This document shows, one piece after another, positions 47,097-59,366 of a stretch of DNA of 64,000 bases. This stretch comes from Luzula sylvatica. Its lineage: Eukaryota; Streptophyta; Magnoliopsida; Poales; Juncaceae. Every line of letters begins with the position of its first letter. Positions within the stretch are counted from its first letter, which is position 1. The notes under the pieces are model-generated. The model saw only the letters and a list, made by a program, of their open reading frames with translations, made no database searches and was not told the origin of the DNA. The position numbers and the translations under genes were made by a program. Where the stretch lies: the NCBI GenBank assembly GCA_946800325.1, contig OX326959.1, forward strand, positions 25,923,447-25,987,446, read 5' to 3'.

Positions 47097-47632
47097 TTCC
47101 CCCATTTCCCCCTCATTTTTCCCATACTAATTAATCCCATAGTACCCGTTCGGCAAAACATGGAATAGCGGAAGAGTGGAAGAAAGCTAATTCTATTTTA
47201 TTCCAAGAGTGTTCGGGATATTAAATAGTGGAAGAGTGAAAGTAAAACTTAAATTAATATTTTTTATTGGGAAGGATGAGAGAGAAAAAAAAATTATATT
47301 CCATCTTCTTCCACTCTTCCACCTCCCCAATGGAATAGAGTTAAACCACTATATTTCATTTTCTTCTAACCTTGTTCGGCGGAATAAAATGATTTATTCA
47401 ACTATCTTCCATTATTCCACTCTAATTCCACGTTACCGAACGGGGCCTAATTAACAAAATGGAATAATAATTAATTCATGGTTACTAAAAATTTAATATA
47501 TAATTAATGCCCATATCAATTAATGATTAATTTTAAATATTTAAAAATAAATAATTATGAATTAATTGTTAATTGGTAGCACTAATTATTGGATTAATTA
47601 GAGTGAGAAAAATGTGGGGTGAACTGAGGGCA
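47097..47632. mobile_element. outer MITE carrying a nested MITE
   Basis: The left end CCCCCATTTCCCCCTCATTTTTCC-type and the inverted right end (CCCTCAGTTCACCCCACATTTTTC on the other strand), both followed by CTAATTAATCC, define an AT-rich hairpin element interrupted at 47142-47447. Confidence 0.55.
47142..47447. mobile_element. Harbinger-like MITE nested in another MITE
   Basis: The ends GTACCCGTTCGGCAAAACATGGAAT and the inverse of ATTCCACGTTACCGAACGGGGCC pair well. TAA follows the right end, and the left flank ends ATA/TAG, consistent with a decayed TTA/TAA duplication. The interior repeats GGAAGAGTGGAAG and its complement. Confidence 0.55.
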
Positions 47633-47943
47633 TGATAGAAGGCCTCTTATTTATTTAACATTTTAACATCGTATTTAACACTAATTAACAAAATGCCAGT
47701 CATCAAGGAGATTGCAAGGAGCTTCATATCACAACTCAAAAACATTTATGTATCATGCACCTTCAAATTATCTTTAAACTAGTTACAGCTAACGAGAGCT
47801 TGTTACTGTGTCCTCCTTTACTGCACATCCTTTTTGTCTCTTGTCTCATCTTCCTTAGACCTCACTTGCTCTGCCTCTCTCTCTCTCTCGTGCCACCTAT
47901 TTCCTATACCTAAAATCTAGACCCTACCCCCTTAACCAATCTC

Positions 47944-47951
47944 TATATATA
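47944..47951 (+). promoter_or_regulatory. putative TATA box of the WOX3 gene
   Basis: TATATATA in a C-rich context, about 65-70 bp upstream of the ATG at 48014; a CT-repeat (47877-47889) lies further upstream. Confidence 0.5.
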
Positions 47952-48013
47952 CCCACCCAAAACCCTGGAAGAAAGAACAAGACACAAAAAGACCAAAAAT
48001 AGAAATAACAAAA

Positions 48014-49073
48014 ATGCCTCAAACTCCTTCAACTAGGTGGTGCCCTACACCAGAGCAAGTGATGATACTCGAAGAAATGTATCGAAGCGGGGTTCGCACC
48101 CCGAATGCAGCACAGATACAACAAATCACAGCCCATCTCGCTTTTTACGGCAAAATCGAGGGGAAGAACGTGTTTTACTGGTTTCAAAACCATAAGGCTC
48201 GTGAACGCCAGAAACTCAGGCGTAGACTCTGTCGCCACCACCAGCTTTTGCTTCTGAATACTAATCAGAACCTTCAGGCCGGCGAGGAGGCTTCCCCACC
48301 ACCTCCTTCACCAACGGAGATACCACCGACTAATCTTTTGCATGTTCATCCTCACACTACTAATACTACTACTCATCCGAATTTCTTTCCTCAGGTTGTG
48401 CATTTTATTTCATTTCATGTATGTTTGACAATGACCTTTATGTTCATACAAAAATATGAATAAATAAATAAATAAATCTAAGTTCAAAACACATGAATGA
48501 ACAAGTTTTAGGGTTTTATGTTGAAGATTGTTCAGATGAAATATTGATTAAGAAAAATCTAGACATTTAAAGTAATTAAAACTTATAAGTTTTAAAAAAT
48601 AGATAACTATACAAATTAAACATAAAAAATAAATCAAATGATTCTATAAAAAAAATTATTTGAAGTACTCTTGGACCACTTAAATAGCATATTTTTCAAA
48701 AAAAGAGACGTCTTCATAATCTTTTTTCATACAAATTATTATTTTCAAATTTTGCTTATTCTTCAAGTTTTACAAACTAATCTCTAAAATATCTGCACAA
48801 ATATTCTTTTTATAGGGTTACAATATGCACGAGCCAATTGTACCGGGTCTGAACCTCGTAAGCAAACTAGATTCACACGAAACTCCAGGCGAATATCCAA
48901 CGACTGGTATCGCACACGATCACGACTGGACGGCTATGATGGATTCGAACACGAGTCTTCCTCCTTGTTGCAGACCTCTGAAAACCCTAGATCTCTTCCC
49001 AACCAAATCCACTGGCCTCAGGGATGAATGTAGCTCCTCCAAATCCTCTTCTTGTTCCACTTCCACTAATTAG
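48014..49073 (+). CDS. WOX3: WUSCHEL-related homeobox protein, WOX3/PRESSED FLOWER type
   Basis: Two exons, 48014-48394 and 48816-49073, give 212 residues; the intron is GT-AG and in phase. The atypical WUS-family homeodomain spans about residues 5-70. [20 protein letters not shown] opens helix 1, the long loop [25 protein letters not shown] follows, and helix 3 reads [16 protein letters not shown] (52-67). The WUS box TLDLFP is at 184-189, within the C-terminal LKTLDLFP context of WOX3 proteins, followed by a Ser-rich end. The [17 protein letters not shown] signature favours WOX3 (Arabidopsis PRS, petunia MAW, cereal NS/OsWOX3A) over WOX1, 4 or 5. Family members are nuclear regulators recruiting TOPLESS through the WUS box and promote growth of lateral organ margins. 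The middle is Pro/His/Thr-rich. Several MITEs lie just upstream. Confidence 0.93.
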
Positions 49074-49563
49074 GTTTTACTTTCATAATATTTGATGAAT
49101 TACTACATGGTCCTCCGAGTTTATTTCAATAATGTTTTAGTCCTTAGTTAGAAGTACTTGTGTGAATTCGAGTGAACGAAGGCCCACGTATGTAATTCAT
49201 TCAAATCCTTCGTGATTTGTTTCGATCTTTTCAATGTGTATTTTTAGGTAATTTCTTAATATGTACTTTTAAGTTTTAATCATCTAATTATGTCTTGTTT
49301 GTTATATTTGTGTGAGTTTTATTACATGGATATATTGTTTAGAATATTGTTTGGAAGGGGGTTTTGACCCCTCTCCAAATTTTCTCAAAAAAGAAAGAAA
49401 AAAATTTACATGTCATGAATAATAAATTTTATTAATATTATGTAGTTTATATAACTATATGTTGTATAATTAATTTCGTTATTTTGGCATGACCAGTATA
49501 ATTATTAAATACGGGCTCTGCCCGTTATAGCCCATTTAGCGAAAAGCATTAATGAAATGGGGG
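49074..49563. other. 3' flank of WOX3; no gene
   Basis: AT-rich flank. CGGGCTCTGCCCG (49513-49525) is a perfect short inverted repeat just before the Helitron. Confidence 0.35.
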
Positions 49564-50825
49564 TCTCTATATATTAAAACAAAAGCCTGCTCTCAGAATT
49601 ATATTTTTTTTGAGATAGTACTGTAGGTTTATTAGAATATATTTAATAGAAATCATTAATATCATTAATATATATAATTTTAAGAAAAATATTTCATTTA
49701 TAGAAGGCCACATCATTACTTTAATACAAACCATTTGATCTTGAACAAATTATTAATATATATAATTTTAAGAAAATCATTTCATTTATAGAAGGTCACA
49801 TCATCACTTTAATATGAGCCATTTGATCTTGATCAAAAGGTCCAAAATATTTATTTTTTTTGCATTAGAAAATATTTGCTTTTTCATTTGGGTCTATATA
49901 AACCAAGTAATTTAAAATTAACATGAACCTTGATCCATCATGGCCCAAATTTATTCATATTTTTGTCTCAATTAAATAAGAATTTTTTTCAAAAAAACAC
50001 CTTAAATTTTTTGATATTTTAAAAAATTCTAAAATTTATATAAGTAATAATTGAAAAGAATATATTATTTTTTATTAATTTAAAAAAATCCTAATTTTTT
50101 TTGCAGAATAAAATAATTAAAAAACAATATTTATTACATGTTATATTTATATAATTTTAATATTTCATAAAAATATATTTGACTTTTATATTTTTTTTCT
50201 AAAAAACTTACACAGAATAATAATAAGATGAACAACAATATTAAAAGAACACCTTGCCAATATTTAGAAAATTAAAAATAATGAAACTATTAAAAAATAA
50301 AAGGAGATTGAAATAAAAAACTTGATGTTTAAATATATTCTTCTATAAATATATTTTCAATGTGTTTATTTTTTTATTTTTTATTTTATTATTATCTGAT
50401 GTTAGTTTTTCATGAATAATAAACGAAATATTAAAATTATGTAAACACAATACGTAATAATTTCATTTTGTTTTAAATCGGTACATGTTAAGAAATATTT
50501 ATGAATTTTCTTAATACTAATAAGAAATAAAAAAAAATAATCATACATACGAAAATTGAAGGATATTTTAGTCAAATGTTTTTTAATATCATCCATAGGG
50601 GGGTATTTGGAAGTAAAAGTTTGCTAGAGGTATTTTTTTGGAGTTTACAAAAAGATAGTGATTATTTTTACGATATCAAAAAAAGTTAAGGAGTTAAAAA
50701 TTCACCAAAACACAGATGTGTGAACAACAGGACAAAAAAAACATAGAATCCAATTATACATTAGGAAAAATTAAATCATGAAAAACTCGAAAACTCCTGC
50801 GCAATTGCGCGGGAAAAAAAGCTAA
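49564..50825 (+). mobile_element. Helitron (family H1), copy C, with both ends
   Basis: Begins TCTCTATATATTAAAACAAA, a typical plant Helitron 5' end. It ends with the GCGCAATTGCGC palindrome (50799-50810), an A-run and CTAA (50822-50825), followed by T. The 5' flanking base is G rather than the expected A. The interior matches copies A and B inverted (TTTGATCTTGATCAAAAG near 49833; TGGTCCA-like words). 1262 bp, non-coding. Confidence 0.85.
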
Positions 50826-51415
50826 TAAATGGATAAAGATAGAGAATTGAATATTAATCTATCGTTAACGTTGAATTACATTGAATACAAAATACAAAGT
50901 AGTTGATACTCACTACTCTTATCGTGCTATTAATCCTAGATTTAATCCATGAATCAATTCATGAAATTCTTTCTAAAAACTATCACATTCTACTAATCGT
51001 AATACAATTAATAAGATTAGATAGTTTTTTTTATGCATCAAAACATGTTACAAAAATCATATATATTCATACAAAAAGGGAAAAAACAAGAAATTACCCA
51101 TACGAAATATAAATCTTAAAGAAACAACAATTGTTGGAGTTTGTGTGGTTTTAGTTTTTACTTATGTGGATTATTGAGAGAGATTTGAGAAGAAAATAAT
51201 TAAGGTTTCACAGGAGAGTAAAAAATGAGGATAGATTTCCTTTTGTACGAAAAAAGTTTAAGATTTTGAAATTTACGTGGTCAAGTCGTTTGTGCCACAA
51301 CCACGTTACATATTCAACACCTGCCCCCAATTTTTCATTTCTTAGAACGAGTGGGAATTTTTATTTTCTCCATTTTTATGGTTGTCATAATTTGAATTTA
51401 ATTTTTCGATTTGTC

Positions 51416-51661
51416 TTAAATTTTACAACTCTGGCCTTCAAAATGTATCGAATGGCCATGCTCAATTAACTGTCTCAAACTCAATAAAATTTGTGCCAAT
51501 TCCGGCACAAGCATCACATTGCGTGTGTTTTTTCTTCCATTTTTCATTTCAATGACGATTGTATTTTTTTCTTTTGATTGAACAACCGCACAATTACCTA
51601 TTATAATTTGAGTAGTGGCGGTCGTATTAGTTTCGGTGAAGACCGATTCAATTCCGGACAT
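51416..51661 (-). pseudogene. copia polyprotein fragment
   Basis: An 81-codon open stretch with the N-V-x-x-V-P-E-L-x-x-x-L-L-S pattern and H-G-x-S-I-x-F...C-x-I that in copia elements lies between protease and integrase. Only a relic. Confidence 0.7.
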
Positions 51662-51687
51662 GGGGTTACTACAATCACTATCAACAT

Positions 51688-52361
51688 TAGGGATGTCAAT
51701 GGGTTGGGTAATACCCGTGTCCGATGAGTATCCGACCCGTGTGTGTCGGGTAATATCCGATTAAGACTATGCGCGGGTCGGGTATTACCCAATTAAAAAT
51801 ACCCGGCCCGAGAACGGGTAGGGTGTGGGTGAGGTCGTACCCGACCCGAACCCGGTTCATAATATTTTATTAATGTTTTAATATTTTAATATTGTTTTAC
51901 TATTTTTTTTAATGGTTTTGATATATTTTTTCAATTGTTTTTTTTTATTATACAGTTTATTTTTTTATTTTTTTCTTGTTTGTTTAGTAAATAAAACTAA
52001 AATAAATTACTCCTAGATTGATGTTTATTTATTTTTGTTTTTTACTGCTATTTCACGATCCATAATTTTTGCTTAGAAATTTTGTTGTGTATTTTCTGTA
52101 TTTTGTGATATTATTATATTATGTGATGTTATTTTAATTTTGAAAATATATATTTTTCATTAGTATATTTTAACGTTTTTTTAATATTTTTATGTATGGG
52201 TAAAATATTCTGTGGGTAATCCGAATACCCGCGTGTACTAAACGGGGCGTGTAAAATTACCCGTTTAGTTGACGTGCCGGATAAGGATATTACCCGATTA
52301 AAATGGGTAAGGATATGGGTGAGCTTAAATCCGACCCGAACACGATCCATTGACATCCCTA
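51688..52361. mobile_element. hAT-like element in decayed copia, 674 bp
   Basis: TAGGGATGTCAATGG at the left and its inverse CCATTGACATCCCTA at the right form terminal inverted repeats. The flanks ATCAACAT (51680-51687) and ATCAACGT (52362-52369) are an 8-bp duplication with one mismatch. Subterminal GGGTAATACCCG/CCGACCCG words recur in both orientations; the centre is AT-rich and non-coding. Confidence 0.8.
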
Positions 52362-53700
52362 ATCAACGTACCATATATCACTCTTTTTCTTCACGGCCGC
52401 TTGACACGCATAGGACGTGTTGTCGCAATCTTCTTTATTTTCGGTGTAATTTGCATGTTCATTACTTCGAGCTCAGCAATCTTTTCGGAAATGTCCAAAT
52501 ATGTTGCAAATATGAGATTGTGGTTTATCTTTAAACCGACAATATTTTTCTAAATGAGAAACTTTTTTGCAAATATTACATTTTGCTTGGTTATTTTGAT
52601 AATTCTTTCTACCTCATCCTCTTCCAAATGGACCTCTTTCTCGATTGAAATAAGACCATCTAGCTCTATCGTAATAACCTCCACGGGATGACTCCCATTT
52701 ACGTTTGATTTGGTGGTTTAGTTATAGAGAGTTTGATTGAAACGCATTCTCGAAAGATTTTTGGCATCCATATTTAATTTTTGCTCATGCATTTCTAAAG
52801 AACTCATCGGGTAGTGAACACTTAAAATGGAGAGGTCTTTGGTTTCTTCAATATAAATGGAGACCGTATTATCATATTTGGGAGAAAGATTTATTAGGAT
52901 TTTTTCCCCAAACCGATTTGTCGGTTAAATCATCACCCAAGATTAATATTTGGTTTACCAACCCCATGATATTTGCGAAATAATCTTTAAAAAGTTCATT
53001 CTCTATCATTTTCTAATTTTAGAAATTTATTTTTAGAGTCAAGAGTTTTACGGTTCTAAACTTTTCGTTTCCTTGAAATTCCTTTTGCAAATTCTCATGC
53101 TTCTTTTGAATCTATTTTCGTCCCAATAATTCTCGAAAATATTTTATCCGAAATCGTATTTAGGATCAAGAATAGTGATTTTTGCATCTTTCTTTTTATT
53201 CTCCTTCACTTCTAATTGCTTGGCATCCTCGAACTTCTTTTTTCGGATTCATCTATTTTCTTTGTTCCCTTTGTGGTATTTTCGTAGAATACCTTACGTG
53301 CACTAATTTCTTCAAACCTCTCTTCTACTATGTTTCATAGATCCTTGAAATCAACAAATTCTCACTTTAATACTCCTATAATTATAGTTATTACCGTCGA
53401 AAATGAGTTGCAAATTTAGTGGAATCCCAAATGCAGCTCCTTAGTTGGTCATGGGGATCTCTTTCTTCAAACTCGGTTTTTCTTGGCATCTTAGCTCTAG
53501 ATATTAATTTGTTGGAGTCGTGTGGTTTTAATTTGTATTTAGATGGATTATTAAGAGAGATTTGAGAATAAAATACCTAGAATTTCGAGAGATCATAAAA
53601 TGAGGATAGTTTTCATTTAGTCTATTTCGTACGAATGGGATGAGTTGCGATTGTTCTCTGTCACGCGGAGGTCAAATCAAAAAAATTTACAATTCTAGTT

Positions 53701-54262
53701 TTTATACACATCTCTCATTTACACATATTAAACATATTTAATTGGTAAATCGAAATAATTATTAAAAAAACATTAAATTTGACATAATTTAAAATATACG
53801 CATATTTTTTCCCCCTACATTAATATCTAAAAAACAATATTGAGTATGCATCTTTGTAAAATTTCTAAAAAACAATATTTTTCCCCTATAATAAGAATTC
53901 TTATAGAATCATCTTTACCGATGCAAAATGTAAATATCATGAGAATAGGCGCAAATAAATCAATATAAATGATCCGTTTCAAAACAATTTCATGTTTACC
54001 GATGCAAAATGCAAAATGTAGATACTCTTCTTCGAGACTATCTTGATCGCCCCAGCCTTATTTTCTTTTCTTTAGTATATTATTTGTGAGGATTTATATA
54101 ATATTATAATGGCAATAGTTAAGAAAGTAATTATTATGATTATGTAACAAGATCTTGTTTCTAATTTTGCATATTTCTAAAGAATGAAAGAAACGAACAA
54201 ATACGCAAATAAATCCTTGTCCTTGTACAAAATATATTCATTCGTTCATTCAATAAATGGTC
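53701..54262. other. intergenic and 3' flank of kinesin-5
   Basis: No gene; a duplicated word TTTACCGATGCAAAATG occurs near 53916 and 53996. The kinesin 3'UTR (minus) must lie at its right end. Confidence 0.35.
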
Positions 54263-57200
54263 CTAATTAATTGTAGAGAAAGGTTGTCTAGAATTCTCGA
54301 TTGCGCCAATTAGAATCTTGACGTCCCCGCTGTCAGAAGATCGGGACAAGACCTTCTCTTCCCAGAACGCTTGTAGTAATTCGTCGAAAGAAGGAGATTT
54401 TAATTCTTCGATGAATCTCATGCTCGGAATATTCCCTGCTCTTTTCGTCGGCGTGTTGCATGTTGGCTCGTCCACCTAGTTAATAAATAATTATTAATTA
54501 TAATTATTGGAAATATTTTTGGTTATGAATATTTATTATTTACCAGATATTTGGTTTGGAGGTCTCGGTTTGAGTTATCTGAGATTATGGAGATTTTATC
54601 GTGGTGTTTGTTTTGGAGGTCTTGTAGTTTTTCGTGCAAGGGTATAATTAGGGTTTCGGTGTTGTCGCCTAGTTCTTGATCTATTCTCAACGAGTCTGCA
54701 AAATTCAATAATTAATTATACGTTAATTATATGAATTAATAAACTTAGAGAGAGAAATCTAGAGAAAGAGACACTGGTTTTTACCATTAATTGAAGAAAT
54801 AACGTCATTATTTGCAATATCAAAATCATTCAATCCAGTTGAGGTGAGAGTCGAGACTCTGGTACCGAGTTCCTTATTCACTTCAATTCCATCCCTAAAA
54901 ATAATAGAAAAAAATAAAATTGAAAATTAGGGTTAGGGTTCAAGAATATTAGGGTTTAATCAAGGTACCTAATAATGGTGTCACTGGATGAAACATGATT
55001 TTGTGCAATGTTCATTATTGAAGATTGAGCATTTCTCCATTGTTCTGAACATGACTTCACATTATTCACACTGCAAAAAAAAAATTTAATTTTTAATCAC
55101 AATTTATATAAATATTTGGTTTACTTAAATTATAAACATGAGTTTGATTGAACTCACCATTGTTGGAGACCTTGAGATAAGTTTGATTTTCCATCTTCAA
55201 TATCAGTTTTATCAGTACTATACGAATTTTCGGTTTTTTTCATATATGCCCCAAATTTTTCTCTAATTACATTGGTTTCATTTTGTGTCGTATCCATTTT
55301 GGTTTTTATATCCACCATTTTCTTCGAAGCCGTTTCCTTGATATTTTCAATAGCTTCTTGAACCTAAATAAAATCAAACAATAATAATAAATAATTACAT
55401 AAAAAATATTAATAATTATTTAAATTTAAATGTTTACGTACCAATTTTTTCTTTCTGGTATTTGAATCTGCGAGTAATTGAGCCATTTTTTCAAGAAGAT
55501 CTTGTTCTTCCTTTGCAGCACAATCCTTTATTACACAAAAAAATGTTTAAAAATTATTATACAAAATGATTTAAATTATAATGATAATATATTAATGTGA
55601 TATAATATACCTCGAATGACTTCTCGAGATGAGAGAGTTTCTCGTTGTTTATGGTCTGAGAATCTTCTAGAAGGTTGCTCAATTTAGAGTTTTGAGAATC
55701 TAGTGTTTCGAAGAAACCATTTGTAACATTTGAAATTGACCTTGTTGCCTCCACCGTTCTCAAAATTCTCTGTTAAAAAATTACTCAATTGAATTACGAA
55801 CCAAATTGGGGCTCAATTGAAAATCAATTGCTCAATTGATGCTGAGTTTGCTTAATTGAAGATCAATTACTCAAATTGGGCTAAATTGAAAATTAAATGA
55901 CCTCTTGTTGTTGTTCAACGAATGAATTAAGATTTTCCTCTTGCTTAGAAAGGCCTTCATTTAATTCACCAAGTAATTCATCAGCTTCGGACAAAATTAT
56001 CTTAAAACTCTGCACAAAATCCAACACAAAATAGTCATTAATTAATTAAAGATTTTTAATTGCAAAATTAAAAATGGGGAAAAATATAATAACAAACTTA
56101 CGTCATCAAGGGAAGAAGCATGCAATTGAACTTGAGAATTCAAATTCTCAAAAGTGGATTTAGATTTCGAATCGATTTCATTCGATAGACCATTCAACTC
56201 TTTAATACTTGCACAACAAGTCTCTTTCAATCTCTCCATTCTTCCTTTCAATTTCTCAGCCACCTAAAAATTCAAATTTCAAACCTCAAAATTCAAAAAT
56301 GCCGGTACCCAAAAATGTGAAAATTTTAATTTAAATACCTGATTTTTTACAGAGACAAAAGATTTTAATTCAGACTCTAATCCTATCAATTGAACTTCTT
56401 GTTGATCAACAGAGTCCGAGACAGTTTTGCGCAAAAGTCCAAGATCTTTTGATAATTCTGAATGAACACTTTCAACCAATGTTTTGTTCGAATCCTCCAT
56501 GTTATCCTTTCTTTCTGTAAAAAACCAAACAATATTTTGGATCTATAAGCAAAAATACCATTGAGTCTCATATATAAATTTTTTAAATACAGACCTATTT
56601 TTGCAAAAAGGGTAGAAATGTCTTTTACTGCATTTTCCAAATCGGATCTCAGCTCGTTAGCTTGATCGAATAGAGCTTTCTCTGTACAAGGGAGAGAAAA
56701 AAATAAAAAATTATATTATGGAGTAAAATAATTAAATTGTTGGTTTTATTTTTAATAAGTGGAATAAAATTAACCAGATTGAAGGAGACGAGTAATTATG
56801 AATTCTTTTTCTTTGATTGTGGAAACTGCATGCTTGTATCTTTGTTCCGATTCAGATAATGATCTCTCAGTTTGATCCAAGTTTGTCTATAAAATTATCA
56901 AATAATTAAAAAAAAAAATATCGCGTCATTTAGATTTTTAGAGAGAGATGGATATTTATTTATTTACCTGAGTATTTTGGAGTTTGTCAGATAAATCTTC
57001 TCTTGTTGTTTTCTCTTTGTCATAAAGCTCATTAATATCAATTAATTGCTGCAATAAACAAAAGTAAAATAATTTATATAGTTTTTTTATGAAATAATTA
57101 ATTAGGGTTTAAAAAAATAATTCTTAGATAAATAATTGTACCTTATCTTTTGATTCGATATCAATCTCCATGCGATCCAATTTCTCAGTCATTGCCTACA

Positions 57201-59366
57201 AATAATACTCACTTCAATATAAAAAATATGCAAATATAACAAAACCTAAATAAATGTATATGAATATACAAATTTATGTATATATGATAATAATATAGTA
57301 TACCTTCTTTTCAGCTTCATCAAGCAAGTACTGTTCCTTAGGAATATATATCCCATTCTTCTCTCTCGCAGCAAATAATTCTGTCCAATTTTACAAATAT
57401 ACCCATAAATTTCTCAAAATTACAAATAAATTTATATTTACACACATACCTTGTTTGAGCCTGTCAATATCAGTGTACAAATCCTTAATCAATGCCGTTT
57501 TCATCATTTTTTGATTCACCTATTAAAAAATACCCAAAAAATATACAAATTAGTAGGATAAATATGAAATAATCGACATTAAATAAAAGAATATAAATTA
57601 CCTCAGGTTTATTTTTGATATTTTTGGCTCGATGCGCATAGTCTAAAGTACTCAACGTCTCCTCTAAGCAAGGTATAGCTGGAGAAATAGTCGCAATGAT
57701 ACACGTCCTCGTTTTGCCTCCCAATGAATCCCTCAATAATCTCGTCAATTTACTATCCCTACAAAAATAAAAAATACTCGATTAAATATAATAAATAAAT
57801 TGCAAAATTTAATTTTTAATAATGTAATTTAATAAACCTGTAAGGAATGTGGCCAGAGTGTTCGACGAGAGTATTAATCACTCTGCCAAGCGTCAAAAGA
57901 CTCTTGTTTATCTCTCCTGCTTCTCTTGCTCTCCCCTAATTAAATCAAATCAACAAAATTACAATGAAGTCCCTAAACTTCACAAAAATTATAATTTTCA
58001 AGAATTTGTACCTCACGAGCGCCAGATCGGGAAATATTCTCAGATCCAGCCAAATCGACCAAATTCAATTTGCCGCATTTAATCAACTCTTCTCCTTCAG
58101 GAGTGTTCTCTTTGATATGAATCGTGATCGAAAAAATCGAATGAGATCTACTACTCTGTTTATTCAACAAAGTCTCAGCGGTTTTTCTCTTCGAAGATCC
58201 TTTCTCTAAAATCTTGTATATTTCGCCAGCAGAGCAGACGATTTCCTCTTCAAGCCCTCGCACAAACACACCCCCTTTGCCGTCCTCCATTAATGCGATG
58301 GGCTTTTTCGTCTTTTCGTCGGAGAATCTTAACTCTTCTGGCGCGAGGAGATCTGTTATCTCTTCGTTGTAGAGCTCGAGGAACGAAACTTTCATGCTGT
58401 ATTCTGTTCCTTGTCTCTCGAGAGCATCGTAAATTTGTTTTACCGCTCGTGGAATTACTCCTGCTTCGCTCGGCAAGTCTTCGTTCTGAATTGTAAAAAA
58501 GATAAAAGTTGCGTGAATTTAGGGTTTGGTAGCGAAAAATTGAAGTGATTTGATGTACGTACCTGCATGTTTCGGCCGCCACCTTCCATGGTGTAGGTTT
58601 TGCCGGTACCGGTTTGGCCGTATGCGAAAATGGTACAGTTATATCCTTCGAGTACTTCGTTTACTAGCGGTACCACTGCATGGTTGAATAGGTCTTTTTG
58701 CTTTGATTTCGGGCCGAAAACCTTGTCGAAAGTGAAGGTCCTGTCGATATGTTTGTTAGCTCCAGTTTTTTGAATGACAGTGACCTCTCTCCTTATTTCA
58801 TTGCAAGTAATTACTGCCGGAGTACTGGATTTCTTCTCTTCCTCGTTCAAAGGCCTTTAGAAATCAAGAAAAATTTCGAAAATTAATCAGTAATTCCATG
58901 AGATATTCAATTAATCAGTGTATTTGGATATAGTAATGATCAAACATTTTACCTGCATCGCAAAACCACCTGGATATTCACCCCTTTCTCTTTGTCGTTC
59001 TTTCCATTTCCATTTCCATTCTCGAATCTATCTCTAGCGTTCTTGTCAGTAGATCGAGGTGTGTGAGATGGCGACATGGGGATTAGTGATCTTCTACTGG
59101 AGGTCTCCATTGAATCGGCTGTGCTAGGTCTTAAATCCTTTGCCGGAATCACTATCCCGAGCTGCGAATTCAAACACGAAAATACTTAAATCAAAAACCC
59201 TAATTATTGCAAGAAACAAAAATTGTGCAAAATCAATATCGCTAGCTGCACAATTCAAAATTAAAAAAAAAAAATACTTCAATCTAAAACCCTAAAAAAG
59301 AAATAAACAAAATTAAATGTAATTTACAGGAGATAAAGAGTTCCTCTTAGATCGATTCATTGCCAT
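54263..59366 (-). CDS. KIN5: kinesin-5 (BimC/Eg5) motor protein, complete 22-exon gene
   Basis: Exons (minus, 5'-3'): 59366-59328, 59161-58953, 58854-58563, 58485-58012, 57935-57838, 57758-57602, 57519-57450, 57380-57304, 57195-57142, 57048-56968, 56886-56775, 56681-56595, 56514-56339, 56263-56102, 56009-55902, 55769-55611, 55525-55442, 55363-55158, 55070-54969, 54894-54785, 54695-54544, 54475-54263. All junctions are GT-AG and in phase, totalling 1073 residues. Motor domain about 70-420: RCRP (81-84), P-loop GQTGTGKT 162-169, switch [10 protein letters not shown] 288-296, switch II DLAGSE 324-329, neck KNIKNKPE. A long coiled-coil stalk follows; the tail has TPTKR (Thr1011), a Cdk-type site in the BimC-box position, then [13 protein letters not shown]. 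Tetrameric kinesin-5 slides antiparallel microtubules in the spindle and phragmoplast. The start offers two in-frame ATGs (59366, 59360). The paralogue (KIN5A-D) is not resolved. Confidence 0.95.

Larger units (their letters stand above)
51131..53700 (-). mobile_element. decayed, internally deleted copia element
   Basis: Two related ends, at 51131-51300 and 53512-53700, both start TGTTGGAGT.GTGTGGTTTTA and continue TGGATTATT.AGAGAGATTTGAGAA...TGAGGATAG: diverged LTRs. Reading minus, an eroded primer site (about 53490-53505) follows the right LTR, then a gag-like start, a CCHC zinc knuckle (CNICKKVSHLEKYC, about 52548-52590) and a protease-to-integrase linker fragment (51416-51661, containing NVMLVPELAQILLSLRQL). 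Multiple stops, frameshifts and deletion of integrase and RT show it is dead. A hAT-like element lies inside at 51688-52361. Confidence 0.75.

Noticed and set aside
57849..58496. Plus-strand frames within the kinesin-5 gene
   Set aside because: The minus strand reads the conserved kinesin motor domain through these coordinates, so these are shadows.
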